Assembly (NCBI RefSeq): GCF_017745275.1
Contig: NZ_JAGHZS010000001.1
Location: 806,001 to 870,000 of the forward strand
Reading direction: 5' to 3'
DNA: 64,000 bases
DNA from: Chitinophaga sp.
Lineage (GTDB): Bacteria; Bacteroidota; Bacteroidia; Chitinophagales; Chitinophagaceae
Shown: piece by piece, positions 10,528 through 18,482 of the stretch
Position numbering within the stretch: position 1 is the first letter of the stretch
Layout: each line of letters begins with the position of its first letter
The notes under the pieces: generated by a model
The model's database searches: none
What the model was told of the DNA's origin: nothing
What the model saw: the letters and a program-made list of their open reading frames with translations, nothing else
Program-made: the position numbers and the translations under genes

Positions 10528-11790
10528 CTATACGCTTACCGCAACTTTGCCACCTAACAAGGCCAGGTGATCATAAAATTCCGGGTAAGATTTATTGATG
10601 GCTTCTGCATTGTCGATGGTAACAGGACCATCGGCGGTGAGCGCAGCCACTGCGCAGGCCATCGCGATGCGGTGATCATTATGCGAATGCACGTGGGCGC
10701 CTTTAATACCGGTGCCACCGTGTACCAGCATGAGATCGCCCTGCAGGTCTATTTTAATACCCATCTTACCAAATTCCTCCTGTAAAGTTAATCCGCGGTC
10801 ACTTTCTTTATGTGCCAGGCGGCTCACTCCTTTTATTTTCGTAGTGCCGTGGCAGTTAGCAGCCAGTGCTACCAGCGGAGGAAACAGGTCAGGGCAATCT
10901 GTTGCATCTATTTCAAATGGTTGGAGTCCGCCTTTTTCTATGTTTACGGTGAATACTCCGGACATCAGGTGGGCACCTGCTTTTTCCAGCGCTTCCAGTA
11001 TCGCCTTGTCTGACTGTGCAGAGGCGACATTCAGGTGCTGTACTTCCGCTTTACCCGCTACTGCTGCTGCTACCAGCAGGAATGCGGCGCCGCTCCAGTC
11101 ACCTTCTACCGTATAATCTACGGCTTTATACGCCTGTTTGCTGCCGAAATGGAATGTTTCGAAATTCTTTTCTGTTACCTGTACACCAAAATGTGCCATC
11201 AGTTGCAGGGTTAACGCAATGTATGGTTTGCTCTTCAGGTCTGTTACTGTGATCGTCGCATTTTCAGCGGTAGCGCCATATGCCATCAGCAAACCAGTGA
11301 GGAACTGGGAGCTTAATGATCCATCGATCGTAATATCTTTAGGTTGTAGCGGGCCCTGGATATGCAGCGGCAGCTTACCACCCTGTGTAGTGCATTTCAC
11401 CTCCAATTGTGGCAATACCTGCTCGAAGAAGTCCATTGGGCGGGTAGTTAAGCTACCATGTCCTTCAATGGTAATAGGCAGGGAAGACAATGCTGCGATA
11501 GGTGTAAACATACGGATACCGAGGCCTGATTCGCCGCAGTTAATTTCATCATAAAACGGGGCTACGCCATTGCTGGTGATTTCAAAATAATCGTATTCCC
11601 GTTTGATCTTAGCACCCAGATTTTCGGCTACTTCCAGTGCTGCCAGGCAGTCATTGCTGAGGCCAGGATTACGGATGATCGTCGTTCCCTTTGCCAGCAA
11701 AGCTGCTGCTACAGCGCGTTGCATAGCGCTTTTGGAAGGATTGGCCGTAACGGTACCGGCAATGGTAGCTGGTGATACAGTAACTTGCAT
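10528..11790 (-). CDS. aroA: 3-phosphoshikimate 1-carboxyvinyltransferase (EPSP synthase)
   Basis: NPSKSAMQRAVAAALLAKG, GESGLGIRMF, DGSLSSQFLTGLL, HNDHRIAMACAVAAL. Confidence 0.96.
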   Translation of the reverse strand: MQVTVSPATIAGTVTANPSKSAMQRAVAAALLAKGTTIIRNPGLSNDCLAALEVAENLGAKIKREYDYFEITSNGVAPFYDEINCGESGLGIRMFTPIAALSSLPITIEGHGSLTTRPMDFFEQVLPQLEVKCTTQGGKLPLHIQGPLQPKDITIDGSLSSQFLTGLLMAYGATAENATITVTDLKSKPYIALTLQLMAHFGVQVTEKNFETFHFGSKQAYKAVDYTVEGDWSGAAFLLVAAAVAGKAEVQHLNVASAQSDKAILEALEKAGAHLMSGVFTVNIEKGGLQPFEIDATDCPDLFPPLVALAANCHGTTKIKGVSRLAHKESDRGLTLQEEFGKMGIKIDLQGDLMLVHGGTGIKGAHVHSHNDHRIAMACAVAALTADGPVTIDNAEAINKSYPEFYDHLALLGGKVAVSV

Positions 11791-11829
11791 ATATATTTTC
11801 GTCCGCCTTTAATTTGATTAGAAAAAATT

Positions 11830-12855
11830 TTACAACTCCTGCAGTAACAATTTCAGTTCTGCAATGGGTACCGGCATGGTGGTAGCTTTACCTATTTCCT
11901 CCAGCAGCACAAAATGGATCACATCTTTCTCGCGTTTTTTATCCAGTTTAAAGATATCAAACACGGCCTCTTTATCTGATGTAAAAGCGACTGGCAGTTG
12001 GTAGTCGTTAATCAGTTTTATCAATCGCACGGTGGCGGAAGTAGGCAGGTTCATCAGCTTTTCCGAAAAACGGGTAGCTGCTACCATACCAATTGCTACA
12101 GCTTTACCGTGTGCAATGTGTTCCAGCTTTTCTACCGCATGGCCAAGGGTATGACCGAAATTCAGCCAGCGACGGGGGCCCGTTTCCAGCTCATCTTCCA
12201 ATACTACCTTTGTTTTTGCGGCCACTGATTTTTCCACCAGGTATTCTAATACTGCCACATCACGGGCCAATGCTTTCTCTTTGTTTTGCTCCAGGAAATC
12301 AAATAATTCCGCATCCATGATGCAGGCATATTTAATGATTTCCGCAAAGCCGTTATGCCATTCTTCTGCCGGCATGGTGAGTGGTAAGGTATAGTCGAAC
12401 AGGATAAACTGCGGCTGGCGGATAATACCCAGCAGGTTTTTATGTTTACCATGACTTACCCCATTCTTGCCGCCAATAGAGGCATCTACCTGTGCCAGCA
12501 AAGTAGTGGGTACAAATCCAAAAGGAATCCCCCGCATATAAATGCTGGCGGCAAACCCGGCTACATCCGTCATCATACCACCACCGATGCCTACCAGCAT
12601 GGTTTTGCGGTCGGCTTCGTAAGCAATGAGGCCATCAATGATTTTTTCAACGGTGGCCATATTCTTTACTTCTTCGCCGGCGGGGATTACAATTTTTTTC
12701 CAATTGTGCAAATGATGACCATGATGTCGTTCCACATTTTCATCTATTACCAATACGGCCCTGTTACGGTCTACATGATTGCCCAGCTGCAGCAGGCTTT
12801 CTCCCAAAAAATAGGTAGTTTCCTGTTGTGCAAACTGGTGGAGTTGTTTGAGCAT
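11830..12855 (-). CDS. aroB: 3-dehydroquinate synthase
   Basis: PAGEEVKNMATVEKI, GIGGGMMTDVAGFAASIYMRGIPFGFVPTTLLAQVDASIGGK, NFGHTLGHAVE. Confidence 0.97.
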   Translation of the reverse strand: MLKQLHQFAQQETTYFLGESLLQLGNHVDRNRAVLVIDENVERHHGHHLHNWKKIVIPAGEEVKNMATVEKIIDGLIAYEADRKTMLVGIGGGMMTDVAGFAASIYMRGIPFGFVPTTLLAQVDASIGGKNGVSHGKHKNLLGIIRQPQFILFDYTLPLTMPAEEWHNGFAEIIKYACIMDAELFDFLEQNKEKALARDVAVLEYLVEKSVAAKTKVVLEDELETGPRRWLNFGHTLGHAVEKLEHIAHGKAVAIGMVAATRFSEKLMNLPTSATVRLIKLINDYQLPVAFTSDKEAVFDIFKLDKKREKDVIHFVLLEEIGKATTMPVPIAELKLLLQEL

Positions 12856-12882
12856 TTAGCTGTTAGCTTTTAGAAAGATATG

Positions 12883-12991
12883 TAAATAGCTATTAGCTGT
12901 TAGCTTTTAGCTTTTAGTAAATGCAGCGAAGATGATTATATGTTGGTCTTCGCTGCATTTACTAAAAGCTAAAAGCTAATAGCTAACAGCT
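12883..12991. repeat. Heptad palindrome, subfamily A
   Basis: GCTATTAGCTGTTAGCTTTTAGCTTTTAGTAAATGCAGCGAAGA ... inverted TCTTCGCTGCATTTACTAAAAGCTAAAAGCTAATAGCTAACAGC; first two heptads swapped between arms. Confidence 0.9.
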
Positions 12992-12997
12992 GTCTCG

Positions 12998-14101
12998 CTA
13001 TTTCTCTTCGTTCATCACTTTGTTCTGGCGGTTGATGGATTCCAGGTGAACTGCATCGAAATATTTCAGGATGAATTCTTTCGTCAGGCCCAGTTTCTCA
13101 CCTTTTGCGATGTTGCGCTCCAGGATTTCGTTCCAGCGGTTTGTTTGCAGGATGGTGATGTTGTTTTCTTTCTTGTAGGTACCGATTTTTTCAGCAATTT
13201 TCATACGGTTGCCGAGCAACAGCATGATTTCATCATCTACCTGGTTGATTTGCGCACGCAGTTTTTCCAGGGCAGAGTTGAAGTCTTTTTTATCGGTATG
13301 TTCTCTTCTCCAAACGATACCATCCAGCAGTTCTGCCAATTTTTCCGGTGTCACCTGTTGTTTGGCATCGCTCCATGCGTTGTCCGGATCTACGTGTGTT
13401 TCCAGCATCAGACCATCGTAATCGAGGTCAATGGCTTCCTGTGAAACTTCCTGTAAGATATCGCGACGGCCGGAGATGTGTGATGGATCGCAGATCATTG
13501 GCAGTTCAGGCATACGGCGTTTCAGCTCAATAGCCAGGTGCCACATCGGCGCGTTGCGGTATTGGGTGTTACCATAGCTGGAGAATCCACGATGGATTAA
13601 ACCTACTTTGGTGATACCTGCTTTCTGAATTCTTTCTACAGCGCCGAGCCACAGTTCGAGGTCCGGATTGATAGGATTCTTAATTAAAACGGTAGTATCA
13701 ACACCTTTCAGGGCGTCGGCTACTTCCTGTACGGAGAAAGGGTTTACCGTGGTACGTGCACCTACCCACAGGATATCTACACCAAAATGCAATGCATCTT
13801 CTACCTGTTTAGCAGTAGCTACTTCCACTGCCAGTGGTAAGCCGGTGATTTCGCGGGCTTTCTGCAACCATGCAAGGCCTTTGGTACCGATACCTTCAAA
13901 GGAACCGGGACGGGTACGTGGCTTCCAGATACCAGCGCGTAACACGTCTACTTTACCAGTTTTTTGCAGGGCCAATGCGGTGGCTAATACCTGCTCTTCG
14001 GTTTCTGCACTGCAGGGTCCGGAAATGATCAACGGCTTTTTATCGGAAGACGGATCGGAGAATTTGGTTTTAGATAAAATCTGTTCCATTGTCTGTACCA
14101 T
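12998..14101 (-). CDS. Bifunctional 3-deoxy-7-phosphoheptulonate synthase / chorismate mutase
   Basis: IISGPCSAETEEQV, GIWKPRTRPGSFEGIG, CDPSHISG; C-terminal LRAQINQVDDEIMLLLGNRMKIAEKIGTYKKENN chorismate mutase helix. Confidence 0.95.
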   Translation of the reverse strand: MVQTMEQILSKTKFSDPSSDKKPLIISGPCSAETEEQVLATALALQKTGKVDVLRAGIWKPRTRPGSFEGIGTKGLAWLQKAREITGLPLAVEVATAKQVEDALHFGVDILWVGARTTVNPFSVQEVADALKGVDTTVLIKNPINPDLELWLGAVERIQKAGITKVGLIHRGFSSYGNTQYRNAPMWHLAIELKRRMPELPMICDPSHISGRRDILQEVSQEAIDLDYDGLMLETHVDPDNAWSDAKQQVTPEKLAELLDGIVWRREHTDKKDFNSALEKLRAQINQVDDEIMLLLGNRMKIAEKIGTYKKENNITILQTNRWNEILERNIAKGEKLGLTKEFILKYFDAVHLESINRQNKVMNEEK

Positions 14102-14135
14102 AGTATTGAAGTTAAGTAGATTATCAGAATTAAAG

Positions 14136-14978
14136 TTATTTCAGGATCTTCCTGATTTTATTGGATTTTTGAATCAGTTTATAAAAAGTATCGTAGTCTT
14201 CTGTTTCGAGTAATGACTTCATTTGCTGTAGCTGGCTGATATGTTCATCCAGTACATCCAGCACGTTGTTACGGTTATGCTTGAAGATCGGCACCCACAT
14301 ATCAGGCGAGCTTTTCGCCAGGCGCACGGTAGATTCGAAACCACCGCTGGCCAGTTCAAAGATGCGGCCTGACTCTTTCTCTTTTTTCAACACTGTTAAT
14401 GCCAGTGCAAAAGAGGTGATGTGAGAGATATGCGATACATAAGCTGTGTGCAGGTCGTGCTCTTCTGCATTCATATATACGGTGCGCATCTGCAGTTGGT
14501 CTACCATATTTTCCACTACTTCCAGGGCATCTTCATCGCTGTTTTTCACATCGCATAATACCATGGTTTTGTTGACGAACAGGTTGCGTATCGCTGCATC
14601 GGGGCCGGAATACTCGGTGCCGGCCATCGGGTGGGCAGCCACGAAGCGGCCTCTGTTTGGATGACCGGCAACGAGTTGCAGTATTTTTTCTTTGGTAGAA
14701 CCTACGTCCATAATTACCTGGCCAGGGCGCGCCTGATCCATGATACCGGGCAATGCCTGTAATACGCCATCCACGGGAATGGCCAGTATTACCAGGTCGG
14801 AGCGCTGCATGGCTGCTTCCAGGGTAGCGCCTTCATCGATGATATGAAGGTCCAGTGCACGTTGCAGGTGCTCCTGGTTGTTGTCTACCCCGATCACCCG
14901 TTCCGCCACGCCTTTTTCTTTCAGCGTAATGGCGAGTGAGCCTCCTATTAAACCCGTACCTATTATTGTTACGATCAT
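14136..14978 (-). CDS. tyrA: Prephenate dehydrogenase
   Basis: IIGTGLIGGSLAITLKEKG, DVGSTKEKIL, AAHPMAGTEYSGP. Confidence 0.93.
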   Translation of the reverse strand: MIVTIIGTGLIGGSLAITLKEKGVAERVIGVDNNQEHLQRALDLHIIDEGATLEAAMQRSDLVILAIPVDGVLQALPGIMDQARPGQVIMDVGSTKEKILQLVAGHPNRGRFVAAHPMAGTEYSGPDAAIRNLFVNKTMVLCDVKNSDEDALEVVENMVDQLQMRTVYMNAEEHDLHTAYVSHISHITSFALALTVLKKEKESGRIFELASGGFESTVRLAKSSPDMWVPIFKHNRNNVLDVLDEHISQLQQMKSLLETEDYDTFYKLIQKSNKIRKILK

Positions 14979-16138
14979 TGTATGCTTGTTTTGATGCGTG
15001 CTATCGCTTCTTCAAATACTTTTTCTTCCTGGCAGAGACTTACCCTGATATATCCGTTTCCATTGCTGCCGAATATGCCGCCGGGAGTAATGAATACACG
15101 GGCTTTTTGCAGGATCTCATCTGTTAACGTATAGCCGTTATCGATAGTAGCCGGAATTTTTGCCCATACGAACATTCCTACCTGGTTTTTATCGTAGGTG
15201 CAGTGCAACAGGTCCAGCAACTGGAATACTTTTTCACGGCGGCCGCGATAAATTTTATTCAGGTTGTCGTACCAGTCTTTCCCCAGTTGCAACGCCTTTA
15301 CAGCGGCCATTTGCATAGGTTGGAACATACCGGAATCCATATTGGATTTGAAACGCAATACTTCACTGATCCATTCGGCTTTACCAACCAGCATGCCTAT
15401 ACGCCAGCCTGCCATGTTAGATGATTTGCTGAGGGAGTTTAATTCCAGCACCACGTCTTTGGCACCTTCAAACTGCAACAGGCTTTCCGGTTGCTCATTT
15501 AAAATGAAGCTATACGGATTGTCGTGGCAGATGAGGATATCATGTTGTTTTGCGAAAGCAATCAGCTTTGCAGCAAATTCCTTATTCACTTTAGCGCCGG
15601 TAGGCATATGCGGGTAGTTTACCCACATCAGTTTTACGCGGCTCAGGTCTCTTTTCGCCAGGGCGTCCAGATCAGGTAACCAACCATTTGCTTCAATCAG
15701 GTCGTAATCCACTACGGTAGCGCCACTGAGGTTTACCGCGGAGCGATAAGTAGGATAGCCCGGGTTGGGGATGAGCGCTTCATCGCCTTCCTGCAGGTAG
15801 GTCATGCAGATGTGCATAATTCCTTCTTTGGAACCTATCAGTGGCAATACTTCTGTATCCGGGTTCAGGGTTACGTTGTAGTAGCGCTGATACCATTCTG
15901 CCATTGCCTTACGCAGGGCGGGAATCCCTTTATAGCCCTGGTAGTTGTGGGTATTGGGCAACACAGCATTTTCGTTTAATGCAGCCACCACAGAAGGATG
16001 CGGAGGTAAATCGGGGCTACCGATACCGAGGTTAATGACCCGGGTACCTGTTTGATTCATTTCCTCTATTTCCCTGAGTTTTTTGGAGAAGTAGTATTCT
16101 TCTGTGCCTTGTAATCTTTTAGCAACCTGTATCTGCAT
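14975..16138 (-). CDS. Class I/II pyridoxal phosphate aminotransferase
   Basis: NLGIGSPDLPPHPSVV, NPGYPTYRSAV, ELNSLSKSSNMAGWRIGMLVG PLP-lysine motif; overlaps tyrA start. Confidence 0.93.
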   Translation of the reverse strand: MQIQVAKRLQGTEEYYFSKKLREIEEMNQTGTRVINLGIGSPDLPPHPSVVAALNENAVLPNTHNYQGYKGIPALRKAMAEWYQRYYNVTLNPDTEVLPLIGSKEGIMHICMTYLQEGDEALIPNPGYPTYRSAVNLSGATVVDYDLIEANGWLPDLDALAKRDLSRVKLMWVNYPHMPTGAKVNKEFAAKLIAFAKQHDILICHDNPYSFILNEQPESLLQFEGAKDVVLELNSLSKSSNMAGWRIGMLVGKAEWISEVLRFKSNMDSGMFQPMQMAAVKALQLGKDWYDNLNKIYRGRREKVFQLLDLLHCTYDKNQVGMFVWAKIPATIDNGYTLTDEILQKARVFITPGGIFGSNGNGYIRVSLCQEEKVFEEAIARIKTSIQ

Positions 16139-16146
16139 AAAACTGA

Positions 16147-16971
16147 TTAATGTGTTTTTCCTTTTTTATAAATACCCAAAACTTTCAGGTGTTCGGTCAA
16201 TGGCGCTATTTTGTCGAGTGCTTTTTCGAAGTGAGCGGCATTATCGAATTCCATATCTGCGTGGAAGTAATAGTTCCATTCTTTTGCCGGGATAGGAAAG
16301 GATTGCAGTTTAGAGAGATTAATACCTGCTACTGCTATCTGTGTCAGCACTTTGGCCAGGCTTCCTCTGTCGTGGCTGGTTTGGAAATATACTGAAGCTT
16401 TGTTGGCATCTTCCGCAGTAGCTACCGGGGTACGGGATACGGCGAGGAAGCGGGTATAATTATTTTTATTGGTATGAATATTTGGCGCGATGATATCCAA
16501 TTCGAAGATTTCGGCGGCCAGTTTACCGGCAATAGCGGCGGTACTTTTCAGTTTCTTTTGTCTTACGTGCCGGGCGCTGAGGGCGGTATCTTCCGTTTCT
16601 ACCAGCTTGATATGCGGGTATTTTTCCAGGAAGTCCATGCACTGTAATAACGCCATGGGATGGGAATGCACCTCGCGGAGGTCTTCCATCGTTTGGCCGG
16701 GTAATACCATCAGGTGTTGATTGATCTGGAGGTAGATTTCACCGATGATGTGCAGGCCGGAATTCTTGATGAGGGTATAGTTAGGTAAGATGCTGCCGGC
16801 GATAGAATTTTCGATGGCCATGATACCTGCATCCACATCGGGTTGCTGTTTTGCTTTTTTAACCAGTTCTGCAAAGGAGCCACAGCACTCTATTTCGATT
16901 TTTTTACCGAAATATTCCTGGGCCGCAACCTGGTGAAAACATCCTTCAAACCCCTGTATGGCAATTTTCAT
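16147..16971 (-). CDS. pheA: Prephenate dehydratase with ACT domain
   Basis: IAIQGFEGCFHQVAAQEYFG, GIMAIENSIAGSI, NYTRFLAV, SVYFQTSHDRGSLAKVL (ACT). Confidence 0.94.
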   Translation of the reverse strand: MKIAIQGFEGCFHQVAAQEYFGKKIEIECCGSFAELVKKAKQQPDVDAGIMAIENSIAGSILPNYTLIKNSGLHIIGEIYLQINQHLMVLPGQTMEDLREVHSHPMALLQCMDFLEKYPHIKLVETEDTALSARHVRQKKLKSTAAIAGKLAAEIFELDIIAPNIHTNKNNYTRFLAVSRTPVATAEDANKASVYFQTSHDRGSLAKVLTQIAVAGINLSKLQSFPIPAKEWNYYFHADMEFDNAAHFEKALDKIAPLTEHLKVLGIYKKGKTH

Positions 16972-17031
16972 GTGTGTGTGATTGATTTTTATTTATTTAT
17001 AGTTGCTGTAGCAACTAGCTATTAAAAACAG

Positions 17032-17058
17032 AAAGGGTCCCAGTCCGGGACCCTTTTT
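17032..17058 (-). terminator. Attenuator terminator 2 of the aromatic operon
   Basis: Minus strand AAAAAGGGTCCC-GGACT-GGGACCCTTTC; competing pairing GGGACTC (17096-17102) with GGGTCCC (17047-17053). Confidence 0.85.
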
Positions 17059-17084
17059 GCGTTGTACTTTTTATGGTAAGTATG

Positions 17085-17195
17085 TTATTGCAAACGAGTC
17101 CCCTGCTTCTTCGCATAAAAGAAGTAAGAGAAGTAATAAAAAAAGGAATTGCCTAAAGCTGGCTGTAACATATACTTACGGTTTGTTAATGTCAT
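17085..17195 (-). CDS. Aromatic leader peptide 2, MTLTNRKYMLQPALGNSFFYYFSYFFYAKKQGTRLQ (possible internal start at MLQPAL)
   Basis: 36-codon ORF with FFYYFSYFFY run directly upstream of a terminator; starts 2 nt after terminator 1; not in the ORF track. Confidence 0.85.
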   Translation of the reverse strand: MTLTNRKYMLQPALGNSFFYYFSYFFYAKKQGTRLQ

Positions 17196-17196
17196 T

Positions 17197-17229
17197 AAAA
17201 AAGGCCTTCCGGTTTCGGAAGGCCTTTTT
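17197..17229 (-). terminator. Attenuator terminator 1 of the aromatic operon
   Basis: Minus strand AAAAAGGCCTTCCG-AAAC-CGGAAGGCCTTTTTT; competing pairing GGAAGGTC (17255-17262) with GGCCTTCC (17217-17224). Confidence 0.9.
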
Positions 17230-17261
17230 GTAGTATCTTTTATTTTACACAAACGACCTTC

Positions 17262-17321
17262 CTATTCCTGGTACCAGAAATAATAAAAGCCAAAAAATCC
17301 AAAGTTCGTTTGTGGTATCAT
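17262..17321 (-). CDS. Aromatic leader peptide 1, MIPQTNFGFFGFYYFWYQE
   Basis: 19-codon ORF, 9 of codons 7-17 are Phe/Tyr/Trp; promoter upstream, terminator downstream; not in the ORF track. Confidence 0.88.
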   Translation of the reverse strand: MIPQTNFGFFGFYYFWYQE

Positions 17322-17352
17322 GTGCTTGGTTGTACTCTTTTTGAGTGTAGAA

Positions 17353-17382
17353 CAAAAATACGGCACGATTTTAATTATCCAA
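17353..17382 (-). promoter_or_regulatory. Bacteroidota-type promoter of the aromatic operon
   Basis: Minus strand TTG-N19-TATTTTTG, matches TTG/TAnnTTTG consensus, 32 nt before leader 1 ATG. Confidence 0.7.
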
Positions 17383-17474
17383 GGGGTAATATCAAAAAAT
17401 ACACTTTTTTCAACAACAAGCACCATTTATTAAATAACTTTCAATAAAATCGACTTTATGAATCTAACGGACAC

Positions 17475-17512
17475 AAAAAAACCGTCCTGGCCAAGCCGGG
17501 ACGGTTATTTAT
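17475..17512 (-). terminator. Terminator of the small lipoprotein gene
   Basis: Minus strand AACCGTCCCGGCTTGGCCAGGACGGTTTTTTT. Confidence 0.85.
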
Positions 17513-17528
17513 AAAACCTAAAGTTAAA

Positions 17529-17762
17529 TTAGTGTTTTGCAGCAGCAGTATCGATAGCTTTAGCAGCTGAATCAACAGTAGATTTTGCAGCAGCAGCTAC
17601 TGAATCAACAGCAGTAGTAGCAGCTTTAGCAGCTGAATCGATAGTAGAAGCAGCAGAAGTTGCTGTAGAATCACCTTCAGTTTTAGCAGCACCACCACCG
17701 CAAGCAACTGCGAAAATACCGAAAGACAGAGCTAAGAAACCGATTTTAATTACGTTCTTCAT
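17529..17762 (-). CDS. Small Ala-rich lipoprotein with 11-residue repeats
   Basis: Lipobox FAVAC; STIDSAAKAAT/TAVDSVAAAAK/STVDSAAKAID repeats; own terminator. Confidence 0.75.
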   Translation of the reverse strand: MKNVIKIGFLALSFGIFAVACGGGAAKTEGDSTATSAASTIDSAAKAATTAVDSVAAAAKSTVDSAAKAIDTAAAKH

Positions 17763-17809
17763 GTTACAATTATTTAAGTTGTTTTTTGAATGATTTAACC
17801 TTTATACCA

Positions 17810-17869
17810 GGGTCACCTAAAAGGTAACCCAACTTTTAAAAATATTTTTTTTCGGTACTTTGGGTTACC
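17810..17869. promoter_or_regulatory. Three GGGT(C/T)ACC motifs in divergent promoter region
   Basis: GGGTCACC 17810-17817, GGTAACCC 17823-17830, GGGTTACC 17862-17869. Confidence 0.4.
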
Positions 17870-17893
17870 AAATGCCTAATAACTGTATTAAGA

Positions 17894-18469
17894 GTGAAGC
17901 AAAATCAAGACATAACAAGAGATAGGGAATTATTGCTGGGACTGGCAAAAGGTGAGGATAAGTCATTGGAAATCATCTATTCAGAAAATTTTCCAGTGGT
18001 TTTAAGGATGATCCTTCAGCACAATGGCTCAGAAGATGACGCCAAAGATGTATTCCAGGAGGCTATTATAGTCTTATATGAAAAAGTACAAAAAAACGAC
18101 TTCACCCTCAGCAGCAGGCTAAAAACCTTCCTTTATTCGGTTTGCCGCCATCTGTGGCTTAAAAAAGTTCAGCGTACTTACGGACTATATACCCTGTCTC
18201 CAGAGCTGGAAGAAGTAATTCCGGCTACCGAGGAACTGGAAGAACATTATGCGAAGGACCAGGAATTCAGGATCATGGAAGGGGCTATGAGCAGTATTGG
18301 TCAACCCTGCCAAACCATCCTGGAAGATTATTACCTGCATAAAAAATCTATGCAGGAAATAGCTGAGAAGTTTGGATATACCAACGCCGAAAACGCCAAA
18401 AACCAGAAGTATAAGTGCCTGATGCGTTTGAAGAAGTTATTTTTTGATCAATACAACACATCTATATAA
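17894..18469 (+). CDS. ECF-type sigma-70 family RNA polymerase sigma factor (GTG start)
   Basis: DAKDVFQEAIIVLYEKV region 2, LEDYYLHKKSMQEIAEKFGYTNAENAKNQKYKCLMRLKKLF region 4. Confidence 0.88.
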   Translation: MKQNQDITRDRELLLGLAKGEDKSLEIIYSENFPVVLRMILQHNGSEDDAKDVFQEAIIVLYEKVQKNDFTLSSRLKTFLYSVCRHLWLKKVQRTYGLYTLSPELEEVIPATEELEEHYAKDQEFRIMEGAMSSIGQPCQTILEDYYLHKKSMQEIAEKFGYTNAENAKNQKYKCLMRLKKLFFDQYNTSI

Positions 18470-18482
18470 GGAGAAAGCAGCC

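Noticed and set aside
16981-17020. TAGTTGC-TGTA-GCAACTA hairpin just before pheA as a third attenuator
   Set aside because: Short stem, no T-run and no leader ORF; could affect translation but not supported
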